DNA of 64,000 nt from Methylobacillus methanolivorans (GTDB lineage Bacteria; Pseudomonadota; Gammaproteobacteria; Burkholderiales; Methylophilaceae). The notes beneath the pieces are model-generated. The model was not told the origin of the DNA. It saw only the letters and a program-made list of their open reading frames with translations, and did not search any database. Positions 28,935-36,880 of the stretch are shown here, one piece after another. A program made the position numbers and the translations under genes. Each line of letters opens with the position of its first letter. Within the stretch, counting starts at the first letter, position 1. The stretch is from the NCBI RefSeq assembly GCF_020531845.1, contig NZ_JAJAVF010000002.1, positions 345,543 through 409,542 on the forward strand, written 5' to 3'.

Positions 28935-28961
28935 CTAGCTCATATTGGTGTAATATGCTAG
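28935..28961 (+). promoter_or_regulatory. Imperfect palindrome before the cold-shock gene
   Basis: CTAGctCATATT (28935-28946), a 5-nt spacer and AATATGCTAG (28952-28961) form an inverted repeat with a 2-nt bulge. It lies 34 bases upstream of the cold-shock start, in or beside the promoter or leader. It could be a leader hairpin or an operator. Confidence 0.35.
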
Positions 28962-28994
28962 ATCGCATATATAGAAATAGAATTGGAATACAAC

Positions 28995-29201
28995 GTGGCA
29001 ACAGGTATTGTAAAGTGGTTTAACGATGCAAAAGGTTTTGGCTTCATTACCCCTGATGAAGGCGGTGCTGATCTTTTTGCTCACTTCTCTGCTATTCAAG
29101 GTGAAGGCGGCTACAGAAGCTTGGCTGAAAACCAGCGTGTAAGCTTTGATGTCATCGACGGACCAAAGGGCAAGCAAGCAGGCAATATTAAGCCTGCTTA
29201 A
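28995..29201 (+). CDS. CspA-family cold-shock protein
   Basis: A 68-aa OB-fold single-strand nucleic-acid-binding protein. It carries RNP1-like KGFGFIT and RNP2-like LFAHFSA motifs, and [17 protein letters not shown] is the standard start. The start is GTG at 28995, not the TTG four codons earlier, as only the GTG has a ribosome-like GGAA upstream and family-length agreement. CspA-type proteins melt RNA secondary structure and can act as antiterminators. It ends at a strong terminator. The structured intergenic region, a short protein gene and an IF-1 gene follow. Confidence 0.93.
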   Translation: MATGIVKWFNDAKGFGFITPDEGGADLFAHFSAIQGEGGYRSLAENQRVSFDVIDGPKGKQAGNIKPA

Positions 29202-29223
29202 TATAAAGCTTTAAGCTGTCTTG

Positions 29224-29247
29224 AAAAGCCCGGCATGCCGGGCTTTT
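29224..29247 (+). terminator. Intrinsic terminator of the cold-shock gene
   Basis: A 10-bp perfect stem (29224-29233 with 29238-29247, AAAAGCCCGG) with loop CATG is followed by a T-run. It lies 22 bases after the stop codon. Confidence 0.95.
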
Positions 29248-29254
29248 TTATATT

Positions 29255-29519
29255 CACCAACAAAGCACAATTAAATAAATTCGACATTATTGTGATAACC
29301 CCGTAGACTTACCCCATTAAGTTGTGCTTTTCCTCTGATATTGTCTGAATATGTTGCGCTAAGTTTGCAGCAACACCCCACCGTTTCCAAATGAAGTCTT
29401 TGTTGGTGGACACACTTTTCCTAGTGGCACGCCTAATAATGGTCGGCACCAATCCGTCCACCATACTTTGCTGCTGATGCAGCACAGCCTCCTAATTGAA
29501 ATAGTGGCCTTTTGAGGCT
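29255..29519 (+). other. Structured non-coding region with competing long helices
   Basis: No gene is evident between the cold-shock terminator and 29535, but several exact complementary segments are. Helix A: CACCAACAAAG (29255-29265) with CTTTGTTGGTG (29398-29408), 11 bp. Helix B: AAAGCACAA (29262-29270) with TTGTGCTTT (29322-29330), 9 bp, extendable by TTAA/TTAA with a one-base bulge. Helix C: TGTTGC (29352-29357) with GCAACA (29370-29375). Helix D: GGTGGAC (29405-29411) with GTCCACC (29456-29462). Helix E: AGCCTC (29486-29491) with GAGGCT (29514-29519). A and B share 29262-29265; A and D share 29405-29408, so A and D cannot form together. This could be a leader RNA with two states, an independent small RNA, or a remnant of an unknown repeat. 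A possible promoter at 29281 would start after the 5' arm of A. Confidence 0.5.
29281..29309 (+). promoter_or_regulatory. Possible sigma70 promoter ahead of the 81-aa/IF-1 genes
   Basis: TCGACA (-35), a 17-nt spacer and TAGACT (-10) predict a transcript from about 29316 with a 219-base leader. The match is fair (5/6 and 4/6). Confidence 0.4.
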
Positions 29520-29534
29520 ACGCGAGATTAATGA

Positions 29535-29780
29535 ATGAGTTTACAAGTGCCGCAGTCATTTACTGCAGGGCGATATGTTATTACGCCCATTTCCCAAGCC
29601 ATAGGTAATGGGAAGTTTTCGTCTGTCATTCTGGTTCGTAGTGGGCAGGGTACTACTACACATTCCAGGATTTTTAGCTTTACATCTGAATTCAACTCTA
29701 TTGAAAAAGCGATAGACCATGGTGTGTTAAGAGCGCAGCAGTGGTTAAATAATCAGCAGATATTTGCATCAAAAAATTAA
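29535..29780 (+). CDS. Conserved 81-aa protein of unknown function, linked to IF-1
   Basis: The 81-residue frame has a beta-rich pattern (RYVITPISQAIGNGKFSSVILVRSGQGTTTHSRIFSF) and a C-terminal helical part with Trp (LRAQQWLNNQQI). I recall similar betaproteobacterial proteins (VxIRSGRGSxTHDRVLRFTPLF type), also without assigned function; this is a memory-based resemblance. The stop is 19 bases before the IF-1 gene and the frames follow in order, so the two are probably co-transcribed behind a long structured leader. The start ATG has GAGA about 7 bases upstream. Confidence 0.7.
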   Translation: MSLQVPQSFTAGRYVITPISQAIGNGKFSSVILVRSGQGTTTHSRIFSFTSEFNSIEKAIDHGVLRAQQWLNNQQIFASKN

Positions 29781-29799
29781 GATAAGGTGAAGGAAAAAT

Positions 29800-30063
29800 A
29801 TGGCAAAAGAAGAATTGATCGAAATGCAGGGAAAAGTCGACGAAGTTTTACCAGATTCACGCTTTAAAGTAACGCTGGAAAATGGACACACCCTCATTAC
29901 CTATACTGCAGGAAAAATGCGGAAAAACCATATCCGTATTTTGGCAGGTGATAAAGTCACTGTCGAACTTTCACCTTACGATTTAGGCAAAGGGCGCATT
30001 ATATTTCGACATATCGAAGCCTCAGCACGCGGCCCGCAGCCAGCAAGAAGGTCTTTCCGTTAA
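29800..30063 (+). CDS. infA: Translation initiation factor IF-1 (betaproteobacterial second type)
   Basis: An 87-aa IF-1, longer than the usual 72 residues by a basic C-terminal tail ([12 protein letters not shown]). The S1/OB-fold core is evident: [64 protein letters not shown]-1 blocks the ribosomal A site in initiation. Many betaproteobacteria have a second IF-1 in addition to the one in the ribosomal protein cluster; the location here, beside a cold-shock gene, fits that type. AAGGA lies 6-7 bases before the ATG. A strong terminator follows. Confidence 0.93.
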   Translation: MAKEELIEMQGKVDEVLPDSRFKVTLENGHTLITYTAGKMRKNHIRILAGDKVTVELSPYDLGKGRIIFRHIEASARGPQPARRSFR

Positions 30064-30114
30064 TTCTTGCAATAGAGCAATTTATTGCTACAAAGTCGCT
30101 TAAGCGGCTCAAAT

Positions 30115-30153
30115 AAAAAACCCGGTAAATCCTTAAGATTTACCGGGTTTTTT
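30115..30153. terminator. Bidirectional intrinsic terminator between IF-1 and tmRNA
   Basis: A 17-bp perfect stem (30115-30131 with 30137-30153; core CCCGGTAAATC) with a 5-nt loop and A/T flanks. It serves the IF-1 gene and, read on the other strand, ends the tmRNA transcript. Confidence 0.95.
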
Positions 30154-30185
30154 TGTGCTGTTCTATATCACATTGAACAGGTATT

Positions 30186-30546
30186 TGGTGGAGCCGGCGG
30201 GAATCGAACCCGCGTCCGCAAGCCCTCCACAGACAGTTCTACATACTTAGCTGTGTTGTTTGATTTAACCTGATGCTCACCAACGAGCAAGCAAACAGCA
30301 GGCGAGTTACCTTGGATTTAATGTTGCATTAAGTAACCCAATGCAACACGATCCTCTCTAAATGACGCTGCTGCGGTTACCCGCCCGGCCGAGAGGCTCT
30401 CCGGTGCAGCGTCCAGCCGGGATTAAGCGGCTAGAGCGTAAGTTTCGTCGTTTGCGACTATACTTGTTCTAGTTTATTTACGAGGTGACTAGGCCTCGGT
30501 ATGCCCTGCGCTGCTTTGCAACCCACGTCGAAACCTGGTCGGCCCC
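30186..30546 (-). ncRNA. ssrA: tmRNA (ssrA, one-piece)
   Basis: Read on the minus strand, the gene begins GGGGCCGACC and ends CGGCTCCACCA, with a 7-bp acceptor stem including one G-U pair and an encoded CCA. The T-arm GGGTTCGATTCCC and pseudoknot-rich centre are evident. The tag frame lies at 30423-30455 and encodes ANDETYALAA then TAA, one change from the E. coli tag. tmRNA with SmpB (24192-24656) rescues stalled ribosomes and marks products for degradation. It lies downstream of a possible promoter with a perfect TATAAT on the minus strand (30614-30619). Length (361 nt) is typical. Confidence 0.97.
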
Positions 30547-30701
30547 TGATGGTATAAAGCTATTGTTATGACTCACCTTGAAAACGAAAGTTCTCAATAG
30601 AGCCAAGAGTTGGATTATAACCTTTTCGCAGACTCCTCGCCTGCATTTTGGTAGGTGGAGGCTGCATTGTTAATTATCAAGTGGCTGGGATGTGTTGGTG
30701 G

Positions 30702-32915
30702 TTAATGCTGGCTGATGAGTAGGCTGTTGGGTTCGCCATTCTTTTGAAACAGGTTGGCTTGGTGCTTGAGTAGATTGGTGATGCTGTGAGCTGGCAGTGG
30801 TTTGCTGAATAGGAATCCCTGCATTTTGTTGCAACCCATTCTATGCAGTGTTTTCATTTGCTGCAGGGTTTCTACACCTTCTGCGATGAGGTCAAGTTTG
30901 AAGCCTTTTGCAATGCCAGAAATGGCGGTGATGATGGGGACGCTTTCATCGTGGCTATTGATATCGCCGACGAATGATTTATCGATTTTGATGTTGTGGA
31001 TCGGGAATTGCCTGAGGTAGGAGAGGGATGAGTAGCAGGTGCCAAAGTCATCAAGGGCAATTTTGATACCTTGCTTGCCCAGTGCCTTGAGCTTGGCAAC
31101 AGTATTTTCCAGGTCCCTGACCAAGAGATTTTCGGTAATCTCAATTTCAAAAAACTCGGGTTTGAGCTGCTGGGCCTGGATGTAATCCAGCGTTTTTGTG
31201 ACGAAACTTTCTTCTTCGACCAGTTGCGGAGAGATGTTGATGGCTAGCCTGAAGCTTAATAATCCTGCTTGATCCCATATCTGCATCTGTTTGCATGCTT
31301 CTTCTAACAGTATGTCGCTCAGCGAGAAAATCAAGCCGGTTTCTTCAGCAAGGGGAATGAATTCGGTTGGCGAGATGATGCCTAGTTCTGGGTGATGCCA
31401 GCGGGCTAGCGCTTCTAGGCCAATGATTTTGCGGGTTTCTACATCTACCTGGGGTTGGTAGTGCAAGATGATTTGTTTTTTCTCAATCGCGCGCCTGAGC
31501 TCGTTCTCCATAGAAAGCTTTTTATGGAACATGGCATTCATGCTGGCTTCATAATATTGATAGCCGTTTTTGCCGCGCCATTTAACGTGATACATGGCGA
31601 TATCTGCGCTTTTGATGAGCGTTTCAATCGAGTCGCCATGGTCTGGGTATAGCGCAATGCCGATGCTGGAAGAAATAAAGATTTCACGCTCATCCAGCAG
31701 GAAAGGGCGCTTGAGCTCTTCTACAATCTTGGCTGCCACCAGACTGGCATCTTCGGGTTGTTGCAAGTCATGCAGTAGCAGCGTGAACTCGTCGCCCCCC
31801 ATGCGAGCCAAGGTATCTTGTGCACGTAGGCAGCCTGAAAGCCGCTGGGCGACGTGCTTAAGCAATTCATCACCGTAAAAATGCCCCAAGGTATCGTTAA
31901 CCCATTTGAAGCGATCCAGATCCAGAAACATGATGGCGAGTTGCTGCTGATTACGTTTGGCATGATTCAATGCCACGTTGAGCCGATCTTTGAATAGCGC
32001 GCGGTTGGGGAGACCTGTCAGGGTATCGTGATATGCCTGGCGCGTGATAACTTCTTCTACTTTTTTACGATCACTGATATCACGAGCTACGCCATAAGTG
32101 CCGCTGAAAGGCGTGCCTGATTCATGTGTGCCAGCGTAAGTGCCAGTGGCGTTAAGGACGACAGTAATGAAGTTGATTTCAAAGTGGCGTACTTCGGTTT
32201 CTTTATCCTTGCATTTCAAGCGTAGCTCAATATTACGTGTGGCACGGTTGCCGGTGCGGCGTTCATTGAAGGCATAGGACGCGCGGTCAAAGTCATCGCT
32301 ATAAATGATTTCAGTATAGTGCTTACCGATCAGCGACTCCCGTCTGTAACCAAGCAAGGTTTCCACACGATGATTAATAAAGGTAAAGCGACCATTGTCA
32401 TCCAGGGTGTAAATGATATCTGGCGAACTGTTGACCAAATAGCGATAGAGATTTTCAGATTCTTCCAGCCTAGCGTGAATGCTGCGATTCTGGGTTTCCA
32501 GGCGAGATTTTTCTATCGCGTTTTCAATAGTATGCAGCAATTCTTCGGGCTGGTAAGGCTTGCGGATGAAGTCGTAAGCCCCCAAGCGCATGGCTTCAAT
32601 AGCAGCATTCAGCGTTTTAGTACCACTGATGACAATCACCGGTGGTGGCGATGTGTGGGTGGCAAGCTCGGTTAGGACATCAAAGCCATTCATATTGGGC
32701 ATTGAGAGGTCGAGCAACATCAAGTCAAACTTGATATCCATGACCAGTTGTAATGCATCTTCGCCCGAGGAGCATATTTCAGCGTTATAACCATGCAGTT
32801 GCAGCAATTGTTGCAGGCTTTGTGCCAGTCGCTCGTTATCATCAACAATCAGTACATTGGGCCTGGACATGAGTTTGTTCACGATGTGCTGGGAGTTTGA
32901 ATGTTGAGCGGCCAT
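30702..32915 (-). CDS. Response regulator with PAS, GGDEF and EAL domains
   Basis: A 737-aa protein. REC spans about 17-130 (D69 in LLDLSMP, acidic D25/D26, Lys in IRKP). PAS/PAC spans about 155-285. GGDEF spans about 290-455, with intact GGDEF at 373-377 and an RxxD inhibition site at R364-D367. EAL spans about 475-715, with EALARW at 501-506 and LDDFGTCYSS near 621. Both halves look catalytically competent, so it could make or degrade cyclic-di-GMP under REC and PAS control. It starts 10 bases after the HDOD kinase gene stop, with AAGG 8 bases before the ATG. That kinase is the likely phosphate donor. MSRPN at residue 16 is a less likely start. Confidence 0.94.
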   Translation of the reverse strand: MAAQHSNSQHIVNKLMSRPNVLIVDDNERLAQSLQQLLQLHGYNAEICSSGEDALQLVMDIKFDLMLLDLSMPNMNGFDVLTELATHTSPPPVIVISGTKTLNAAIEAMRLGAYDFIRKPYQPEELLHTIENAIEKSRLETQNRSIHARLEESENLYRYLVNSSPDIIYTLDDNGRFTFINHRVETLLGYRRESLIGKHYTEIIYSDDFDRASYAFNERRTGNRATRNIELRLKCKDKETEVRHFEINFITVVLNATGTYAGTHESGTPFSGTYGVARDISDRKKVEEVITRQAYHDTLTGLPNRALFKDRLNVALNHAKRNQQQLAIMFLDLDRFKWVNDTLGHFYGDELLKHVAQRLSGCLRAQDTLARMGGDEFTLLLHDLQQPEDASLVAAKIVEELKRPFLLDEREIFISSSIGIALYPDHGDSIETLIKSADIAMYHVKWRGKNGYQYYEASMNAMFHKKLSMENELRRAIEKKQIILHYQPQVDVETRKIIGLEALARWHHPELGIISPTEFIPLAEETGLIFSLSDILLEEACKQMQIWDQAGLLSFRLAINISPQLVEEESFVTKTLDYIQAQQLKPEFFEIEITENLLVRDLENTVAKLKALGKQGIKIALDDFGTCYSSLSYLRQFPIHNIKIDKSFVGDINSHDESVPIITAISGIAKGFKLDLIAEGVETLQQMKTLHRMGCNKMQGFLFSKPLPAHSITNLLKHQANLFQKNGEPNSLLISQH

Positions 32916-32925
32916 GAAGTTTGCC

Positions 32926-35115
32926 TTAGTTGATCAGTGCTGCTTGCGAGCTGGCTTGTATGGGCAGGCGAATATCAAAGCTGGTTCCTGCACTTGAAGT
33001 TCTGCAGGCAATGCTGCCACATAGGCCTTTGATCAGATCATGGCTGATGGATAGCCCGATGCCACTATGTTTGCCGCCCTTGGTGGTTTCCACGGGGGTG
33101 AAGATTTTGCTCAGCACGCTGTCAGGAATGCCAGGACCTGTGTCACTAACCTGAATCAGGATGCCTTGACCTGCATCAGACTGGCTTTCCATGAAGGTGG
33201 CAATGCTGAGCTTGCCACCACGTTCCATGGCTTCTGCTGCATTACGGATCAGGTTAACGAGTACTTGGCGCAACTGATAGGGGATAGTCGTGATCTTGGG
33301 TAAGCCGGAAGATAGATTGAGCGTGACTTCAACGCCAGCAGGCTGCAAGTACGTTTGTCGGTGTAGCGCGACGATATCCTGAATTAATTGGTTGACGTCC
33401 GTACTAGCGGCAATATGGTCTTGTTCATTCGAGTAAAGATTGCCAATCAAAGAGCCGACACGGTCAATTTCTTCGTTGACGATGGCAATATCACGATTAG
33501 GCATGCCATTGAGCAGCATTTTTTGTTCAAGGATAGCGAGGTAGTTCTTGATGGTGGATAAAGGTGTGCTGGTTTCATGAACAAAACGCTTAAGGCGCTC
33601 TTCATGTACGGCAGCTTCAAGTTCAGGTTCGCTTTGCTGTTGTTCAGGTATAAGCCTGGAAGCGACAATTCTTGCCAATGCCGATTGCACATTGAGCTGT
33701 TGTTTTGCGATCAGGAATTCTGGCTGGTTCAGTGCAAATACCATGACGCCGACGATGGTGTCTTTGGCAAACATTGGGAAGCACAGAATGCCATCTACCT
33801 CGCATAACCGCATGATCTGCTGATCTGGTAATGATGGCTTGAAACCTTCAAATGCTTGAAAGCTGTGGCAGTGTGCTTTTTTGATCCAAGCTGCTGTGAT
33901 GATGCTGGTGGCAGGTTTGATGGGGAGCTTGAAGCTCTCTACCCATTCTTGGCCTTCAGCAATCGATTTGCCAGCAAGATGTTGTCCTGTCTCGTCTGGT
34001 GTAAACAGAATGACTTGTTTTGCATTGCAAAGTAGTCTTGAGAGTTTTGATAGCAACTCAAAAAATCCATCTGCTTGATCTTCTTGATTGCAGGTGGATT
34101 CAATGTGGTTGATCAAGGCAGTATCTATAACGCCTTTCACCAATTTATTGGTACTGGAAGACGAGGCAGCACGAGTTGGGGTGAAGTTTTTGCTCAATGC
34201 CTGCACGAGTGCTTCGATATCAGGCTCATGTTTGTCCCAATTGTGTTGGCTGGTGTGCGCCGTACCAATATTGATGCCAAGTGAGTCTGACAAGATATGC
34301 ACTTGGGATACGGCCAGACTCATGATCTCATTGATCACAGAGCTATCAAGCTCGAACCATTTGTTTGCCAATATCAGCGCCGATTGTCGTTCTGACCTGC
34401 GTTCTGTTAGCAATAGATTCGCAAGGTAGACAATCTTGACTAAAGCAGGCGTATGCTCAACCTGGGCGGCAGGCAAGTGGTGATATGCCACTGCATCTTC
34501 AAGAAACGATTTGATATTCCAATCTCGAATGATCCAGGCACCGAGTTCACAATGGTCAATACCAAAATGTGCGACTTCACTTTCCATATAGCCAGGTAGC
34601 GAGTCATCGATGGCAAAGAAAGGGGGATATTTGTTCTTGAAGCCTGCAAGTAAGCCCAGCCTGCCAATATTATGCAATAGGCCTGCAACATAGGCCTCAT
34701 CTGGTGATGCTGCGCCAGTACGCGCTGCTAGGGATTTTGCGATGACGGCACAGCGTAGCGAGTGATACCAATAATGTTCAATGTCCAGATTGCTCTGTTC
34801 ATAGTAATCGTTGAACATGCGTTGGCAGATAATGCTGAGCGTCAGCATTTTGACCATGTCCCAACCTAGGATGATGATGCCCGTACGTATAGACAGCACA
34901 GGGTGGCGATCACGGCGATAGGCTGCGGAATTGGCTACTTCCAGCACGCGAGCGCTGATGACCACATCCATTTCGATCAGGTTGGCCAATTGCTCTAGGC
35001 CAGAGTTCTCGTCCTGCAGCGTTTCCAGCAACTTGGTGAGGATTTGCGGAACGGAAGGTAATGCGCTGATCGTGGCATTATTCAGAACAATTTGAGCTCC
35101 TGCTGCACTGCACAT
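32926..35115 (-). CDS. HDOD-GAF hybrid sensor histidine kinase
   Basis: The 729-aa protein combines an N-terminal HDOD domain (about 15-215; ALPSVPQILTKLLETL, DPxxxARVLEVANSA, GLLHNIGRLGLL), a GAF-like domain (about 345-490) and a histidine kinase core. HDOD is a degenerate HD-type domain: here HN (148-149) replaces HD, so it is probably a non-hydrolytic signalling module. The kinase has phospho-His H513 in RFVHETSTPLS, N-box NLIRNAAEAM (near 621-630), DTGPGIP (658-664) and GIGLSI. No membrane segment is seen, so it senses a cytoplasmic signal. It is the first gene of an operon with the REC-PAS-GGDEF-EAL protein. Confidence 0.92.
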   Translation of the reverse strand: MCSAAGAQIVLNNATISALPSVPQILTKLLETLQDENSGLEQLANLIEMDVVISARVLEVANSAAYRRDRHPVLSIRTGIIILGWDMVKMLTLSIICQRMFNDYYEQSNLDIEHYWYHSLRCAVIAKSLAARTGAASPDEAYVAGLLHNIGRLGLLAGFKNKYPPFFAIDDSLPGYMESEVAHFGIDHCELGAWIIRDWNIKSFLEDAVAYHHLPAAQVEHTPALVKIVYLANLLLTERRSERQSALILANKWFELDSSVINEIMSLAVSQVHILSDSLGINIGTAHTSQHNWDKHEPDIEALVQALSKNFTPTRAASSSSTNKLVKGVIDTALINHIESTCNQEDQADGFFELLSKLSRLLCNAKQVILFTPDETGQHLAGKSIAEGQEWVESFKLPIKPATSIITAAWIKKAHCHSFQAFEGFKPSLPDQQIMRLCEVDGILCFPMFAKDTIVGVMVFALNQPEFLIAKQQLNVQSALARIVASRLIPEQQQSEPELEAAVHEERLKRFVHETSTPLSTIKNYLAILEQKMLLNGMPNRDIAIVNEEIDRVGSLIGNLYSNEQDHIAASTDVNQLIQDIVALHRQTYLQPAGVEVTLNLSSGLPKITTIPYQLRQVLVNLIRNAAEAMERGGKLSIATFMESQSDAGQGILIQVSDTGPGIPDSVLSKIFTPVETTKGGKHSGIGLSISHDLIKGLCGSIACRTSSAGTSFDIRLPIQASSQAALIN

Positions 35116-35598
35116 TCTCTAAACATTCCCCATTCGGTGTTTGCATAGTAGGCCGTCGACTTGTTGCAGGCTTAAATTATTGGTTATGGGTGCCTGACTT
35201 ATTTCACTCATTACAAACCATATAGGCAGTAGAGCTCAAAGGCCTTATACCATTAAAGGTTAATTAAGGTTATCAATAAATCAATTTTGCATCATTGTTA
35301 ATAAAGTACTTTAACATTGCCTTGCAAGATAGTTAATACTTTTTTGCAACAAACCTCGGGGGTACCGTAAGTAACGGCGGCGGCTGGGGTTTATTTAGTA
35401 TCGCGATTAATTTTTTTCATTCTACGGTCTTGTATGACGATAACATGAAGGCTGGAGTTGGTTCTTTTTCGGTCAAAACACTCTGCTAATGACGGGAGGT
35501 TTTGACATTGATCGTCAGTTGGAGGGGCTCTAGACTGTAGTAGCGACGGCGTGTCGCATGAGGCCACAACAACGATGAAGTAGAACCGAGGAGTCATC
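35116..35598. other. Divergent intergenic region between HDOD kinase and thioredoxin-like gene
   Basis: About 480 bases without a convincing gene, AT-rich in the middle. It holds a perfect 12-bp palindrome TAAAGTACTTTA (35302-35313). A possible folded element has AAACC (35351-35355) opposite GGTTT (35388-35392), enclosing hairpin CCGT/ACGG (35365-35368 with 35374-35377). A small hairpin GCGAC/GTCGC (35543-35557) lies in the leader of the thioredoxin-like gene. No known riboswitch is recognised. Confidence 0.4.
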
Positions 35599-35964
35599 AT
35601 GGCAGTACAGCATTTAAACAAAAGCAATTTCAAGCAAACGATAGAAGGCAATGCGTTTGTGATCGTGGATTTTTGGGCTCCTTGGTGCGAGCCCTGTGTT
35701 TCTTTTACGCCTACTTTTGAAGCAGTATCAGAGGCCCATCCTGACATTGTATTTGCCATGGTCAATATTGATGAAGACCCTGAGATTAGCAATTATTTCA
35801 ATGTGAAGCAGATTCCTGCGGTGATGCCGATTCGGAATCAAGTGGTTGTGGATGCGCAAGTGGGTGAAATGAGTCAGGGCGAACTAGAAAGCGCCCTCAA
35901 GAGCTGGGGAGAGTTTGATATGGGCGAGATCAATCGCCATTTTGACGAAAAGGCTTCAGCATAA
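35599..35964 (+). CDS. Thioredoxin-family protein with WCEPC active site
   Basis: The 121-aa protein has a thioredoxin fold. FVIVDFWAPWCEPCVSF holds the redox motif C30-E31-P32-C33, with Glu where thioredoxin has Gly (WCGPC); the cis-Pro is P73 (QIPAV). Both cysteines remain, so redox activity is likely, with an altered potential or partner choice. Residues after about 103 (WGEFDMGEINRHFDEKASA) form a short extension. There is no signal peptide, so it is cytoplasmic. GAGGAG lies 7 bases before the ATG. It ends at a terminator shared with the convergent bcp-like gene. Confidence 0.87.
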   Translation: MAVQHLNKSNFKQTIEGNAFVIVDFWAPWCEPCVSFTPTFEAVSEAHPDIVFAMVNIDEDPEISNYFNVKQIPAVMPIRNQVVVDAQVGEMSQGELESALKSWGEFDMGEINRHFDEKASA

Positions 35965-35987
35965 ATTAAGGTGACATGTAATGTAAG

Positions 35988-36011
35988 AAACGCCGGGAAG
36001 CCCCGGCGTTT
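35988..36011. terminator. Bidirectional intrinsic terminator
   Basis: A 10-bp stem (35988-35997 with 36002-36011, AAACGCCGGG), a 4-nt loop and a T-run follow. It lies between the convergent thioredoxin-like and peroxiredoxin genes. Confidence 0.92.
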
Positions 36012-36019
36012 TTTTATGG

Positions 36020-36559
36020 CTATTGAGATGCTTTGAGTTGTTTTAAGTCGTCAATGATCTCTTGCGAGTGACGTGATGTGTCAACACTGAGATAAGCCTT
36101 GGCGATATTGCCTTTGGGGTCAATCAGGAAAGTGTAGCGTTTAGCGATCTTGATAATGCCAAGATTAGTCAGCGCACCATAACTATCTGCTACTTTTCCA
36201 TCAATGTCAGATAGTAGTGGAAACGGAAGATTGTATTTTTCCGCAAATTTCGCGTGCGAATCGGAGTCGTCTACACTGATGCCCACAACTTTTGCACCGA
36301 GTTTTTCCAGTTGGAACAAATCATCCCGAAAGCTGCATGCTTCCTTGGTGCATCCTGGAGTGTCATCCTTAGGATAAAAGTACAGCACCAGCCATTGCCC
36401 AGCATAATCGGTAAGACGATGTTGTTCTTTCTTTGCATCTGGCAAATGAAAGCTGGGAGCAGGGGAACCTGGCTTGGGTGTCGAGGCTGCGTGTACGGAG
36501 CGGAAAGCGATCAAGGCGATTAAGCCCAATATCATCACGACCGAAAAAATTTTTAGCAT
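36020..36559 (-). CDS. Exported Bcp-type peroxiredoxin
   Basis: The 179-aa protein has an N-terminal hydrophobic segment (MLKIFSVVMILGLIALIAF, about 1-20), then a Bcp/PrxQ peroxiredoxin domain with GSPAPSFHLPDAKKEQ and YFYPKDDTPGCTKEACSF. Peroxidatic Cys lies in TPGCTKEAC with the second Cys five residues later, the PrxQ alpha2 spacing. The lead segment suggests export or membrane tethering, unlike cytoplasmic E. coli Bcp. Substrates are hydrogen peroxide and organic peroxides. The thioredoxin-like gene is convergent, so functional pairing is possible but the two are not co-transcribed. AGGAG precedes the ATG. Confidence 0.92.
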   Translation of the reverse strand: MLKIFSVVMILGLIALIAFRSVHAASTPKPGSPAPSFHLPDAKKEQHRLTDYAGQWLVLYFYPKDDTPGCTKEACSFRDDLFQLEKLGAKVVGISVDDSDSHAKFAEKYNLPFPLLSDIDGKVADSYGALTNLGIIKIAKRYTFLIDPKGNIAKAYLSVDTSRHSQEIIDDLKQLKASQ

Positions 36560-36743
36560 GGGTTCTCCTGACTGATTGCCTGAAAATCATAGCAAGTGAT
36601 TGAAATTGAATGACATCAGTATAACTTAGCAAATCGCTTGACTGGCGTGGCATGCAGAGCGATTTAAAAAAATGCAAAAAATCTATGCAGACCTCTTCCC
36701 AAATCAAAAAAATGCTGTAGAATGCCGCTCCTCAGTCAGGCAC

Positions 36744-36819
36744 GGGTGATTAGCTCAGTTGGTAGAGCGTCGCCCTTACAAGGCGAATGTCGGCGGTTCG
36801 ACCCCGTCATCACCCACCA
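36744..36819 (+). tRNA. tRNA-Val (anticodon TAC)
   Basis: A 76-nt cloverleaf: acceptor GGGTGAT pairs with ATCACCC, D-arm TAGCTCAGTTGGTAGAGC, anticodon loop CTTACAA, T-arm GGTTCGACCCC, and encoded CCA. Confidence 0.97.
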
Positions 36820-36880
36820 TCCCTTGCCTGATGAGAAAAGCAGTAAAGCCATCAGAGATGACAACCTGATGCAGAGTCAT

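Noticed and set aside
30085..30273. 62-aa frame ending GGAGGNRTRVRKP...
   Set aside because: It is a translation of the IF-1 terminator and the complement of the tmRNA 3' end; such GGNRTRV proteins are well-known annotation artefacts.
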